From Chlorokybus atmophyticus (taxonomy: Eukaryota > Streptophyta > Chlorokybophyceae > Chlorokybales > Chlorokybaceae), in assembly GCA_009103225.1 (NCBI GenBank), contig RHPI01002368.1:1034831-1098830 (forward strand): a stretch of 64,000 bases of DNA, given 5' to 3'. Under the pieces are notes generated by a model. That model was not told the origin of the DNA. It did not search any database and worked only from the letters and a program-made list of their open reading frames with translations. The translations under genes and the position numbers were made by a program. This document shows positions 11,461 to 21,158 of this stretch, in pieces (the stretch's first letter is position 1; the number at the start of each line of letters is the position of its first letter).

Positions 11461-11876
11461 TATTGAAGGACTAGCATGCACATGTAGCTGAGGCAAGCAT
11501 GGATACACACGGACAGAGCTACCGCCACCATAGCATACACAAGTCACATCACATTCATCTATTACAAGTTGTCCGCTGGTTCTTATACCAGCCAGTTACA
11601 CACACGTCTACGTTTGCAAGCACTGCGTAAGCTATACTTAGCCTTTTGACGCGCTCTAAGCTGTGTTGTCTTCCTTCCAACGTCAGTCAATCGTGAACTT
11701 GATGCCGTCCATGCTTGTGANCGGAGATACGAAGCAGTTAGTAAGGCTCCAGTCTGGAGTCCGGAGTCTGGTCCGACGATGCCATCTTGCTAAGTCCGGA
11801 CCTAGTGCTCGTTCTTACGACCTTCTACTCCTGTGTGGAGGGTCGATGCTGGTCGTATGTAGGAATACTCTCAACA
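11461..11876 (-). repeat. Copia-1 5' LTR (right), chimeric with an N
   Basis: It starts TATTGAAGG and ends CTCAACA. The expected LTR sequence after GTTGTCTTCCTT (about 11673) is replaced up to the N at 11721 by sequence identical to 28053-28093. Ordinary LTR sequence resumes at CGGAGATACGAAG. The adjoining GTGGGCCCATAACC (11447-11460) is the primer-binding site. Confidence 0.8.
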
Positions 11877-13359
11877 TCAACAACTACAACAGCAACAACA
11901 CTGGAGGCCACAACGGCAACAACGCTGGTGGCTACAACAACAATCACACTGGAGGCTATAACCACACCAACAACTATGGCAACGCTCGCAAGGAAGAGCA
12001 AGCCTATAGGGGGGGGGGGGGGGGGGGGGNTCCTCAGCGCAAGGGATTGGAAGGACGTCCGCGCGCTGCTGCTGTTGCCGCCAAGGCTCAAGCCAAACCG
12101 CCAGCTGATGATCATATGGCTGCCCTCATGGCACGTATGGCATGCTTGGAGGAAGACAAGGAGCAGGACGACCACGCCTGTTACTCTGCCCGGTGGGCAC
12201 TAATGGCTCCAAAGCGCACGAGAGACACCAGCACTCCGTCGCGTATTCAACCATCCCGGCGAGTTCGAGGGGAAGCCGCAACATCGTCAGTAGCTACCTC
12301 CTCTGAAGCCACCAGTGGCACTACACCAGCCGCAACGGTCACACCGGCTACGACGTCAACTCCGGCAGTGCTACCAGCAACCTGCTCAATCTTACCAGAG
12401 ACTGGTCTACCAGTGAGCACCGTCGCTCCCACACTGGTGAGCACGCAGACAACAGCCACTGTCATTCCCGACTCTGCAGCAGTAGATCACACCGGTCCCA
12501 CTCCAACAACACCCCCTATGCCAGCAGGCGTTGAGACCACTCTCGCGCCGCTGAGCGGCACTTTCGCCACCACCGACAGTGCCATCCTCGAGCCTGCTGC
12601 CGCTGCAGCAACACGCTCAACTACATTGCCCTTGACGTCACTCAGGCTGTCCCTCGAGGTCAGCAAGCTGAGCGTGCCTGGGAGACCATCATGCGTGGGG
12701 CAGATCCCACTACCATTGCTTTTGGGCAAGGAGGGGAGCGCACAACACGCATTGAACGCAGTGATCGCATCTTCCCACTGCCTGAAGATCACGCTGCTAG
12801 AACAGACTCAGCGACAACTGGAGGATGAAGTTCTTGTCGGCACGGCACATCCCATGCGAGACCGTGTCTTCGTTGTCAGAACGCCTGTTGTACTAGAGCT
12901 GGCACGGCAGTTGTTCTGGACTCTGCATAACGATATGCAGACGGCGCTACGCCAACCCGCACCAGTCCGTCATGAACCCTTTGAGCCCAGCCCACTGGAC
13001 ACGTATAGGGACCAACAACCCAACGTACAGCTGCACATCGCTGATACAGCCGACATGCCTCTGGGTGACAACGAAGCACTGAGGCCCCTCAATACCGTCG
13101 GACATCATCAGCGCTACACCGCGCTGGAACAGGCATACACCTGGCGACAGGATCAAGCGACGGCCATCAACGCAAGAGCGCACGCCCTTGCCTATGCTCG
13201 CGCTAGCGTTCTCAGCCAACAGTCGGTGGCCCATCATCCGGTACAACACCTCTCGTCGGTGGGCCCGACGGTGACCAGACGAGGGCGCTGGCCCAACAAA
13301 CCAGGGGGGTGATTGCCCCGCTGCTACCCGCCTTGTTGGAAGACTTGCCTGAAGATTGA
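11877..13359 (+). pseudogene. Gypsy A1 gag, C-terminal part
   Basis: It continues the gag cut at 6965: an Asn/Gly-rich repeat (NNTGGHNGNN), a G-run plus N at 12009-12029 that replaces a short segment seen intact in A2, then a basic Ala-rich stretch, a Thr/Ala-rich stretch and a helical-looking tail (YTALEQAYTWRQDQ, LPALLEDLPED). A frame change is needed in the 12600-13050 interval compared with A2. It ends at TGA 13357-13359; the same codon is TAA in A2, and in both copies the same frame continues with RDPGRGYLT. Confidence 0.75.
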
Positions 13360-14450
13360 CGGGATCCAGGGAGAGGCTACCTCACACCGCAAGGGTGGAC
13401 ACAACGAGATGGAGCAGGTTTAATTGGGAAACAGCAACTACGTACTGCCCTGTTGCAACAAGCAACCATGCTGCACCGATAAGAAGGCATCGGCCTGAGG
13501 CGGATGCTGGGGATGCGAGAAGGTGGTAGCGAAGCTCGAACAAGACTGGTAACTTGGCAAGTCACTAATCACCCCGCAGTCCCCCTGCTCGCCTTCAGCA
13601 CCAGAGTGTTTTTAGTGGACGCCTTCTTGCGGTCACTACGGCAAGCCTATGACGAGGTTGCCTCGATATCCACCGACACCTTAAAAGGAGTACAAGATGC
13701 CATACACAGGTTGCCAGGGGTGGAAGCAGCGCGGCAACGCAGATGCATCTCAGCTGCCCACGAGCAGCATGTCCAACAGCCAGAGATTTACCTCACTGTG
13801 CGGGCGCGAGCAACAACGGTGTTGGAGGTGGGAGTGGTCAATGTCAGATGGGATTCCTACATGGCAGGGATCCTAAGGGTTCCCACTATAACCCACAACA
13901 TAAGAGTGAGGCTCCTCCGCGCAGTGTACCTCCAGCCCATGCCTCAGAATCACCGTTGGAGTGATGTGATCAACAACCCAACAGCCATATGGGAAGGTAC
14001 ATTGGTCAGGGAGGCAGCTCATGCAGTACGCTGAACTTATGTGGAAGAACAGATCGCACGGGAGGCGGGCCCACAAACACCCGGTCCTCCAGGGTTTCCC
14101 CAACAGCCACTGGCCACGCTGCCAGGAATGACCCCGGCCATACAGAGACGCAATCCCCCGTCACCGCAATCAGGGCAGCTTCAAGCAGCACCGCCAGCAC
14201 CCAGGCCACAGCGTGTTTATCAACAGCCAAGATAAGGACGGTTCGGTCCAGGCCGCGGTCAAGGAGGTGCTCCAGACCCAGCTGGGCGAGGGGCGCTTGC
14301 CGCACTGCGCTCGACACCATCGAAGACGATTGCAGCAGCAGACACCCCACGCACACGCTACCAACGATTCAAGCGGCTGCGCATCCACGCCAATGCGGCC
14401 ATGATCGCCAACCAAGGCAAGCATGTCACGATTAGCAAGCACCCAAGCGG
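13360..14450 (+). pseudogene. Gypsy A1 unassigned region between gag and protease
   Basis: After the shared stop, frame RDPGRGYLT continues to about 14034 with a TAA at about 13482 where A2 has CAA. The segment MREGGSEARTRLVTWQVTNH through AYDEVAS, PEIYLTVRARAT and ILRVPTITHN is conserved in A2 (32370-32900), so it was under coding constraint in the family. I recognise no known domain. A proline/glutamine-rich stretch (about 14040-14235) then leads towards the protease. Confidence 0.55.
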
Positions 14451-14648
14451 GTGATGCTGGAATCTGGAGCCCAGCCTGTCATCATCGGACGTTACCTCGC
14501 ACGTGACCTTGGCATCACCAGCGCTGAGCCGATGCCGTGCCCATACGTGCTCGACACTGCAACCGGCAGCCGTGACAAGGTGCTCGGTATCACCAAGCAA
14601 GCCCTTAGCAATTGCTCGGCAGGAGTGGACCCGTCCCAAAGCACCGAG
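14451..14648 (+). pseudogene. Gypsy A1 retropepsin, first part
   Basis: The frame encodes LESGAQPVIIGRYLARDLG and continues through LDTATGS. This matches the SGAQ-type active-site region of a chlorovirus-independent, gypsy-type aspartic protease. The catalytic D of D-S/T-G appears as E (GAA), which would inactivate it. A solo LTR interrupts the frame at 14649. Confidence 0.65.
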
Positions 14649-14806
14649 TGTTGAGAGTCATTCCTACGTACGATCAGCATCGACCCTCCACACAGGAGTA
14701 GAAGGTCGTAAGGATGAGCACTAGGTCCGGACTTAGCAAGATGGCGTCGTTGGACCAGACTCCGGACTCCAGACAGGAGCCTTACTAACTGCTTCGTATT
14801 CCCGCG

Positions 14807-14851
<45 letters not shown>

Positions 14852-15113
14852 TTACTCATATTAGGCGTGTGAGAGCTTGTTGGAAAGCTCTGATTGTAAG
14901 AAAGACAGCGCAGCTTAGAGCGCGTAAAAAGGCTGTGTATAGCTTACGCAGTGCTTGCAAACGTAGACGTGTGTGTAACTGGCTAGTATAAGCACCAGCG
15001 GACAACTTGTAATAAATGAATGTGATGTGACTTGTGTATGCTCTGGTGGCGGTAGCTCTGCCTCTGTGTGTCTATGCTTGCCTCAGCTACATGTGCATGC
15101 TAGTCCTTCAACA
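14649..15113 (+). repeat. Solo LTR of the copia-1/2 family, duplication CCGAG
   Basis: It is the reverse complement of the copia-2 LTR, starting TGTTGAGAG and ending CCTTCAACA, with CCGAG at 14644-14648 and 15114-15118. An (AT)n run at 14814-14850 explains its greater length (465 bp). No internal sequence remains, so it arose by LTR-LTR recombination. Confidence 0.92.
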
Positions 15114-15318
15114 CCGAGGTCATACAAAAGTGTGTGGTCACCGACTCAGGATCCTTCTACCTGCTGTTGGGACAAGACTTCAACTTCCCTGTTGGCATGG
15201 GGCTGGACTGCTGGACAGAGAAGGCCTGGTTTCGTCCTCATTGGGATGAGGAGGACGGAGAGGTTCAAGGATATCTGCCTCTCGAGTTGGTGGCTCGCAC
15301 TCGCTCCCACCAAAGGTA
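15114..15318 (+). pseudogene. Gypsy A1 retropepsin, second part
   Basis: The frame resumes after the solo LTR with VIQKCVVTDSGSFYLLLGQ, whose LLLGQDF resembles the second conserved block (LLG-D-F) of gypsy proteases. It continues with a tryptophan-containing tail to a TAA at 15316-15318. About 300 bases of degenerate linker follow before the methyltransferase domain. Confidence 0.6.
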
Positions 15319-15619
15319 ATCTGCAACAGCCACCTACAGGTCGTTATCGGCAACCACTGACAAGTCAGCTGCGACAGCCACCCACAAGTCGGGCTCGACA
15401 ACCACTGACAGATCATCTGCGGTGGTCACCCACAACGCGGACCAAGACTCTCCTATCCCATACGAAGAGTCTCAGGAGGATGCCACTGAGGAAGTGGCCC
15501 ACCAGCAACCAGCGAAACGCCGCTGGCGCGCACAGGTGGTCGCCCATCTGCTACTGACCAAACCGCGGCTCACTTCACGATTCCCTCTCTACAAGGACTA
15601 AGCTGCTGTCCAGGATCAA

Positions 15620-16690
15620 CACCAGGTGGCCACTGAAGTAGTGGAGTTTCACGTGTTCCGACGACAACGAGGCATCACCGTGTTGGAACTATTCGGAGGA
15701 ATAGGCAGTGGCCTCGCTGCTGTCCTCAACACCGGCGCGACGATCACCAAGTACTTCTACTGTGACCCTGATCCACACGCTCAGATTGCCCTGGGTCACC
15801 ACCTGCGCCACCTACACAAATACTACCCGCAGCGACTGCCGCTATCGGCACTGCAAGTCAGTCTAAAGGCACTGCCACAGGACATCCGTTTAATCATTGC
15901 GGATCACCTCATAGCGGTGGGCAACATCGACCTGCTGATAGCAAGATGGGAGTGTTAAGGACACTCCAGAGCAGGCAGCGGCAAAGGACTCGTTGACCCT
16001 CGCTCACAACCGTTCTGGCAACTGATGCGTGTCATAAAAATTCTGCAGAGCAACCAGTTGTTCAGGCCTCCAGGATACATCATCGAGAATGTGCACTCCG
16101 AGAACGATAAGCGCCATCTCGTGGCCAACAGCTTCCGACAGGTGTGTTCCTTACTGGGGCATTCTCTCAAAATCAACGCAGCGCGGCATGGCTCCCGTGC
16201 TCATCGTATCCGCGCCAAATGGACTAACCTGACAACAGTCGAAGATCACTTTGCTGCTGAATATCTGCACAGCAATTGTCCATGCAATCTGACAGTCGAC
16301 GCTATCCTGGACCCTAATTGAACAGCACAACCAGTCACCCGACGCGATCACCACCATTTCTACTAGTGCAACCAGCCCGGGCAACCACATCATGCGCTCC
16401 CCACGCTGGTGTCCTACCCAGGATCGCCTTCCGCAACCACGGCGCAGACATGGTGTTTGATTCCAGCACAGGCCAGCTAGAGGAACCCAACGCGCGTGAG
16501 CGCAAACGCAATGGGATTCTCTTCAGGCAGTATCACAGGTACCACGCTGACCGACAGTCAGCAATGCCAATTGTTGGGACGCACCATGGATCAAAACAGC
16601 ATGGTATGGTTATTAGAATTCGTGCTTTGCTCTCCAAGACCGCCATGTGTCCTTCCAAGAGCTCGAAAACCTGGCAGGGGGGTGGGCCGA
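15620..16690 (+). pseudogene. C5 cytosine DNA methyltransferase domain inside gypsy A1
   Basis: Motif I is GITVLELFGGIGSGL (15671-15715 region). Next come a motif II-like YCDPDPHAQIA and LPQDIRLI, then motif IV as DLLIARWEC, stop, GHSRAGSGKGLVDPRS (15932-16000). The catalytic Cys is present, the usual preceding Pro reads Glu, and the following Gln codon is TAA (15956-15958). Motif VI is YIIENV (near 16080-16093). Motif VIII is RAHRIRAKWTNL (about 16196-16232). After a TGA (16319-16321) and a shift near 16505, AMGFSSGS and LLGRTMDQNSMVWLL resemble the C-terminal motifs. The order is the standard DNMT order (closest in feel to DNMT3/DRM-type). It sits between protease and reverse transcriptase; copia-2 cuts the join at 16691/21597. 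This copy cannot be functional. Confidence 0.85.
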
Positions 16691-16691
16691 T

Positions 16692-17115
16692 TGTTGAAGG
16701 ACTAGCATGCACATGTAGCTGAGGCAAGCATGGATGTACAGAGACAGAGCTACCGCCACCAGAGCATACACAAGTCACATCACATTCATCTATTACAAGT
16801 TGTCCGCTGGTTCTTATACCAGCCAGTTACACACACGTCTACGTTTGCAAGCACTGCGTAAGCTATACTCAGCCGTTTGACGCGCTCTAAGCTGTGTTGT
16901 CTTCCTTACAACCAGAGCTTTCCAACAAGCTCTTACACGCCTAATATGAGTAAGTATACGCGGAGATACGAAGCAGTTAGTAAGGCTCCAGTCTGGAGTC
17001 CGGAGTCTGGTCCGACGATGCCATCTTGCTAAGTCCGGACCTAGTGCTCGTCCTTACGACCTTCTACTCCTGTGTGGAGGGTCGATGCTGATCGTATGTA
17101 GGAATACTCTCAACA
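16692..17115 (-). repeat. Copia-2 3' LTR
   Basis: 424 bp, TGTTGA...TCAACA, identical by eye to 21173-21596. Confidence 0.95.
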
Positions 17116-17157
17116 CTCCCACGCGAGCAGCTTGACCTCCAACGCTTGCTCCTGTAG

Positions 17158-20100
17158 TCAAACACAGATGCCAAGTCCTGCACAACAAGTCTTGAACTTG
17201 AGTGGTGACAATGGCTTTGTCATGAAGTCCGCCAGCATGCCCTCGGTGTTGCAGTACTGGAACTCCACCTCCTTCCTTGTGACTCTGTCACGCACAAAGT
17301 GATGCATGACATCAATGTGCTTCGTCCTTGCCGAGGCGATAGGGTGCTTCAACAACTTGATGGCTCCTTGGTTGTCACAGTTGATGACGATGCACGCCAT
17401 GGGGTGCTCCAAGTCTGCCATGAGCTTGCGAAGCCAGAGTGCCTCCTTCACTGCTGCTGCCGCTGCCATGTACTCAGCCTCTGATGTAGATGCTGCTGTT
17501 GTTGGCTGCAGCCTGCTGTTCCAGCTCACCACGCCTCCGTTCAGCTTGAAGACGTAGCCTGTAGTGGACCTCCTGCTGTTGAGGTCACCAGCAAAGTCCG
17601 AGTCGCAGTAGCCCTCCAACTCAGTGCTCCCGCTCCCAAACTTGATGCCAACTGTTGCGCTCCCAGCAACATAGCGTAGTACTCCCTTTGCTGCTCTCCA
17701 GTGCTCCATGCTCGGTGCAGACATGTAGCGAGCAAGTACTCCCACAGCATGTGCAACATCGGGACGTGTGCACACTGCCAGATAGAGCATGCTGCCTACC
17801 AGCTCACCATATGGATACTGAGCCTTGTCGAGTACCTCCTCATCCTTTGCCTTGATGAGGGCAGTGCCAAGTGCCAACGGTGTGGTCTTGGTCTTCGCTT
17901 CAGTGAGCCCAAACTTGGTGACGAGTCTTCTCACCATCTGCTCCTGACTGATCTTGATTGTGCGAGCCGCCCTGTCGCGCTCAATCACCATGCCAAGGAA
18001 CCACTTGGCCTCTCCAAGATCACGAACTGAGAATGCTTGCTGTAGAGCAAGTTTCGTCTCCTGCAGGTGGTGCACCTGCCTGGCGGTGATGATGATATCA
18101 TCAACATACACGAGCAGCCAGACCTTGTTGTCTGCATGGATGAAGAGCCCAGGGTCTGCAGAGGATGCGGTGAAGCCAAGTGCCTCCAGCTCCTTGGTGA
18201 GCTTGATGTGCCACATACGCGGTGCCTGTCGCAGCCCGTACAGTGCCTTGATCAGCTTGCACGCTGTGCCTCTCTCCCCTTCTTCATATCCAGGTGGTTG
18301 CTCGATGAAGATCTCCTCCTCCAGCTCTCCGTAGAGGAAGGCAGTCTTCACATCCAGGTGATGCAGCTTGAGGTCCTCAGCAGCAACCACAGCTAGCAGT
18401 GCACGGAAGGTGGTATGCTTACTTGCAGGTGCAAACACTTCGTTGAAGTCCACACCTTCCTGCTGCAAGAAGCCCTTTGCCACCAGTCTTGCCTTGTAGC
18501 GCTCAATGTTGCCCTGACCATCACGCTTCACCTTGAAGACCCATTTCACTGGAATGGTCTTCACTCCTTGCGGTAACTGCTCCAGTGACCAAGTGTTGTT
18601 GGCATGGAGTGACGCAATCTCCTCGTCCATAGCACGCTGCCATTGCTCCGCATCTGGTGCTAACAATGCCTCCTCGTAGGTGCTTGGCTCCTCATTCTGC
18701 ACACTGGCGACGTGTGCCTTGTGTAGGAAGTCAGGTGCCTTTCTCTCCCTCACTGGGTATCTCCGAGCTGCGTGCTCCTGCTGCAGGTGCGACTGCTTGT
18801 CTGCTACAGTGGAGTCCTGCTCACCCTTATCGTCGATGATGGCCTTGCCTGTAGCCTCCACTGTTTCAGGATGCTCCGGCTGTGCTTCATCTTCAGGAAA
18901 GAAGCCTGCTTCTGGTTGTGATAATCCCTCGTGGAAAACCACCTCTCTGCTCACGATGATCTTCTGAGTGTCCTCGAGCAAGATCCTGTAAGCCTTGGAA
19001 CCCGGTTCATAGCCAACGAAGATGCCCTTCTTGCTGACCGGCTCCAGCTTGTGCCTGAGCTGTTTAGGCACTAGTGCATATGCCGTGCATCCAAACACAC
19101 GCATACCACTCACATCTGGTGTGGCTCCATAGAAGTGCTCCCACGGAGTCTTCTGCTCTGAGCTCACCGGAGACCTGTTGCGGATGTAGTTGGCAGTGAG
19201 TACCGCCTCCTTCCACAAACTGTCTTCCATCTTTGTGTCGTTGAGCATGGCTCGAACACGCTCCAAGAGTGTCCTGTTGAGGCGTTCAGCTGCTCCATTC
19301 TGCTGCGGGGTGTAGGGTGCCGTTGTCTCGTGGCGTATGCCCTTGCTGGCGAAGAACTCCTTCAACTCCTTGTTGATGTACTCCCCTCCTCGATCACTCC
19401 TCATTGCCTTCATCTTGTTGCCAGACTGCGTCTCCAACAAGGCCACGACTGTGCGCACAGCTCCAGCAACTTCTGACTTGAGCGTCAATGGAAAGATGAT
19501 GGACAGCTTGCTGTAGTCGTCGAGGAATGTAGCAAAGTACCTGGCCCCTCCCTTCGCCACAATGCGCATAGGGCCACAGACATCCATGTGCACAAGCTCG
19601 CAAGGATGCTGACTGCTAGAAGAGGATGATGGGAATGGCATAGCATGCTGCTTTGCAACCAGGCATGGTTCACAAAGTGCACCTGATGCTGTCTTGAGTT
19701 CTTCTGTGCTGAGATGGATGCCCTTGACCATCTTCTCAGCGACAAGGCGAGTGAGGTTGACGTAGCTGAGATGCCCGAACCTCCGATGCCACAATGTTGG
19801 CGACTCCTTGTCCTTCACCACCATGGCTTGAATGTCTCTGTCTTGAGGCTGCTCCACGTGGTAGAGCCCTCCCGGATCAGTGATTCCAACCATGTGCACG
19901 ACCCCATCAAGGATGACTGAGCAGCCACCCTTCCGAAATAGGATCTCCGCGCCTAAGCGCTCCGCAACCCTCACAGAGAATAGACTCGCAATAGCCTTAG
20001 GAACATGCAGGACGTTGCGTAACAACACCTCGCGTAGTGTGTTACCAACCTTGCACTGGAGTCGTACGTTGCCAACTCCCTCAGCCACCAGTACTTCGCC

Positions 20101-21129
20101 ACCGAAGCCCGCCACCTTGATTGTGGACGTCAGCTTCCTGTAGCCCTCCATCACCTCCTTGTTTGGTGTGAGATGACGATCGCAGCCAGAGTCCACCACC
20201 CAGAAAGCTGTGCCCGCCCTCGAACTGGATGCAGTGAAGGCGACATGTTTCTCCTTGTGTTGGTGCTCGTTGCCGCTGTTGCTGGTGCTTGCTCTAGGTT
20301 GCCCCTGTTGTTTCTTCCTACAGTCCTTCACAATGTGCCCCTTCCAACCACACCAGTGGCATGTGAGGTCTTTGTGACGAGGATTGCCTGGCTTGTTGCC
20401 CTTGTACTTCTCTTCATGGTTGCTCTTCTTTGCGTGCTTGCCGGTGTAGAAGGCGACGGCATCCGCTTGCTCGTCCTTCTTCACAACCCTCTGCTCCACG
20501 GTGAGCAGCTTCGGTAGCACATCGTCCAACGTCAACTCCGATGATGACGTCTCCAGCAGGGTTGCGACGACCTCGTACTCTGCTGGTAGCCCTGCAACAA
20601 TGGCCAGCACTACCTCCGTCTCCCCCATGTTGTGGCCGACGTTGATGAGGTCCGCCCACAGCTCTCTCGCGCGCGCAACATACTTCGTGATGGGTTCTGC
20701 TGCCTCCTTCCTGAGTGCGCTGAGCTGCTTGCGTAGATGCAACTTTCTGGCATTGTTCTTGGCTCTGAAAACGGCTGATAGCTTTTCCCAAGCTTGTCTA
20801 CCATCTTCACATGCAGTGAGCATGGGAAAGTGATGCGGTTTGCTGTTCAACACAAGCAAAGAGTGTGCTTCTGCTGAATGCTCTGACCACACAGTGTTCG
20901 CTCCTGGTGTTGGTGGTGGTGCCTTCGGATCAACGTACTTCCACACCTTCTTGTGGATGAGCAAGGCCTTCATCTCCACGCACCATGTGTTGTAGTTGTC
21001 GGTGTCCAGCTTTGCAATCTGCCCCTTGTCGTAGGTCGCCTCCATTTCTGTCGAGCCTGCCTTTCTTGCAGTTGACACCCAAGGCTCTGCTACCAACAAG
21101 CTACCGTAGTGCAGAACTACTATGCACAC
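17158..21129 (-). CDS. Copia-2 gag-pol polyprotein, 1323 aa
   Basis: Domains in order: gag (YNTWCVEMKALLIHKKVW, about 30-230), CCHC knuckle CHWCGWKGHIVKDC (about 256-270), aspartic protease VVDSGCDRHLTP (about 310), GAG-pre-integrase LWHRRFGHLSYVNLTRL, integrase DDE core (MDVCGPM, FLDDYSKLS, SDRGGEYINKELKEFF; about 515-585), reverse transcriptase (WVFKVKRDGQGNIERYKARL, YVDDIIITA near 1010) and RNase H (CDSDFAGD, STSEAEYMAAA near 1220). All catalytic motifs are present and there is no gag/pol stop or shift. The frame opens at 21129, but the second ATG (Met29, at about 21045) is the likely start, because the related copies also begin ...KMEATYDKG. It ends with TGA. Confidence 0.95.
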   Translation of the reverse strand: MCIVVLHYGSLLVAEPWVSTARKAGSTEMEATYDKGQIAKLDTDNYNTWCVEMKALLIHKKVWKYVDPKAPPPTPGANTVWSEHSAEAHSLLVLNSKPHHFPMLTACEDGRQAWEKLSAVFRAKNNARKLHLRKQLSALRKEAAEPITKYVARARELWADLINVGHNMGETEVVLAIVAGLPAEYEVVATLLETSSSELTLDDVLPKLLTVEQRVVKKDEQADAVAFYTGKHAKKSNHEEKYKGNKPGNPRHKDLTCHWCGWKGHIVKDCRKKQQGQPRASTSNSGNEHQHKEKHVAFTASSSRAGTAFWVVDSGCDRHLTPNKEVMEGYRKLTSTIKVAGFGGEVLVAEGVGNVRLQCKVGNTLREVLLRNVLHVPKAIASLFSVRVAERLGAEILFRKGGCSVILDGVVHMVGITDPGGLYHVEQPQDRDIQAMVVKDKESPTLWHRRFGHLSYVNLTRLVAEKMVKGIHLSTEELKTASGALCEPCLVAKQHAMPFPSSSSSSQHPCELVHMDVCGPMRIVAKGGARYFATFLDDYSKLSIIFPLTLKSEVAGAVRTVVALLETQSGNKMKAMRSDRGGEYINKELKEFFASKGIRHETTAPYTPQQNGAAERLNRTLLERVRAMLNDTKMEDSLWKEAVLTANYIRNRSPVSSEQKTPWEHFYGATPDVSGMRVFGCTAYALVPKQLRHKLEPVSKKGIFVGYEPGSKAYRILLEDTQKIIVSREVVFHEGLSQPEAGFFPEDEAQPEHPETVEATGKAIIDDKGEQDSTVADKQSHLQQEHAARRYPVRERKAPDFLHKAHVASVQNEEPSTYEEALLAPDAEQWQRAMDEEIASLHANNTWSLEQLPQGVKTIPVKWVFKVKRDGQGNIERYKARLVAKGFLQQEGVDFNEVFAPASKHTTFRALLAVVAAEDLKLHHLDVKTAFLYGELEEEIFIEQPPGYEEGERGTACKLIKALYGLRQAPRMWHIKLTKELEALGFTASSADPGLFIHADNKVWLLVYVDDIIITARQVHHLQETKLALQQAFSVRDLGEAKWFLGMVIERDRAARTIKISQEQMVRRLVTKFGLTEAKTKTTPLALGTALIKAKDEEVLDKAQYPYGELVGSMLYLAVCTRPDVAHAVGVLARYMSAPSMEHWRAAKGVLRYVAGSATVGIKFGSGSTELEGYCDSDFAGDLNSRRSTTGYVFKLNGGVVSWNSRLQPTTAASTSEAEYMAAAAAVKEALWLRKLMADLEHPMACIVINCDNQGAIKLLKHPIASARTKHIDVMHHFVRDRVTRKEVEFQYCNTEGMLADFMTKPLSPLKFKTCCAGLGICV

Positions 21130-21158
21130 AAGCTAGTCTCACACTCCTCAAGCGTAGT

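Larger units (their letters stand above)
6966..11876 (-). mobile_element. Copia-1, a decayed Ty1/copia element
   Basis: It is bounded by LTRs beginning TGTTGA (TATTGA at the right copy) and ending TCAACA, with 5-bp duplications TCAAC. The coding strand is minus, so the 5' LTR is at the right. The interior matches copia-2 throughout but is broken. The right LTR carries an N at 11721 preceded by about 45 bases that are foreign to this LTR and identical to the leader/gag start of another copia family at 28050-28093. Part of the interior may therefore have been assembled from another copy. Confidence 0.9.

Noticed and set aside
12009-12029. A real poly-glycine tract in gypsy A1 gag.
   Set aside because: The G-run ends in an N and replaces a non-repetitive segment seen in A2, so it is a sequencing or gap artefact.
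15956-15958. A variant nuclear code with TAA/TAG read as glutamine, because many in-frame TAR codons sit where Gln fits (15956, 54130, 57322, 58088 and others).
   Set aside because: The intact 1323-codon copia-2 polyprotein uses only CAA/CAG for Gln, A3 has TAG at a Glu codon (near 51569), and the same loci carry TGA at Trp codons. Ordinary C-to-T decay explains the pattern.
17299-18400. Plus-strand open frames across the copia elements (also 7574-8647, 9462-11458, 25331-27495).
   Set aside because: They are antisense shadows of the minus-strand polyproteins and follow the same pattern in each copy.
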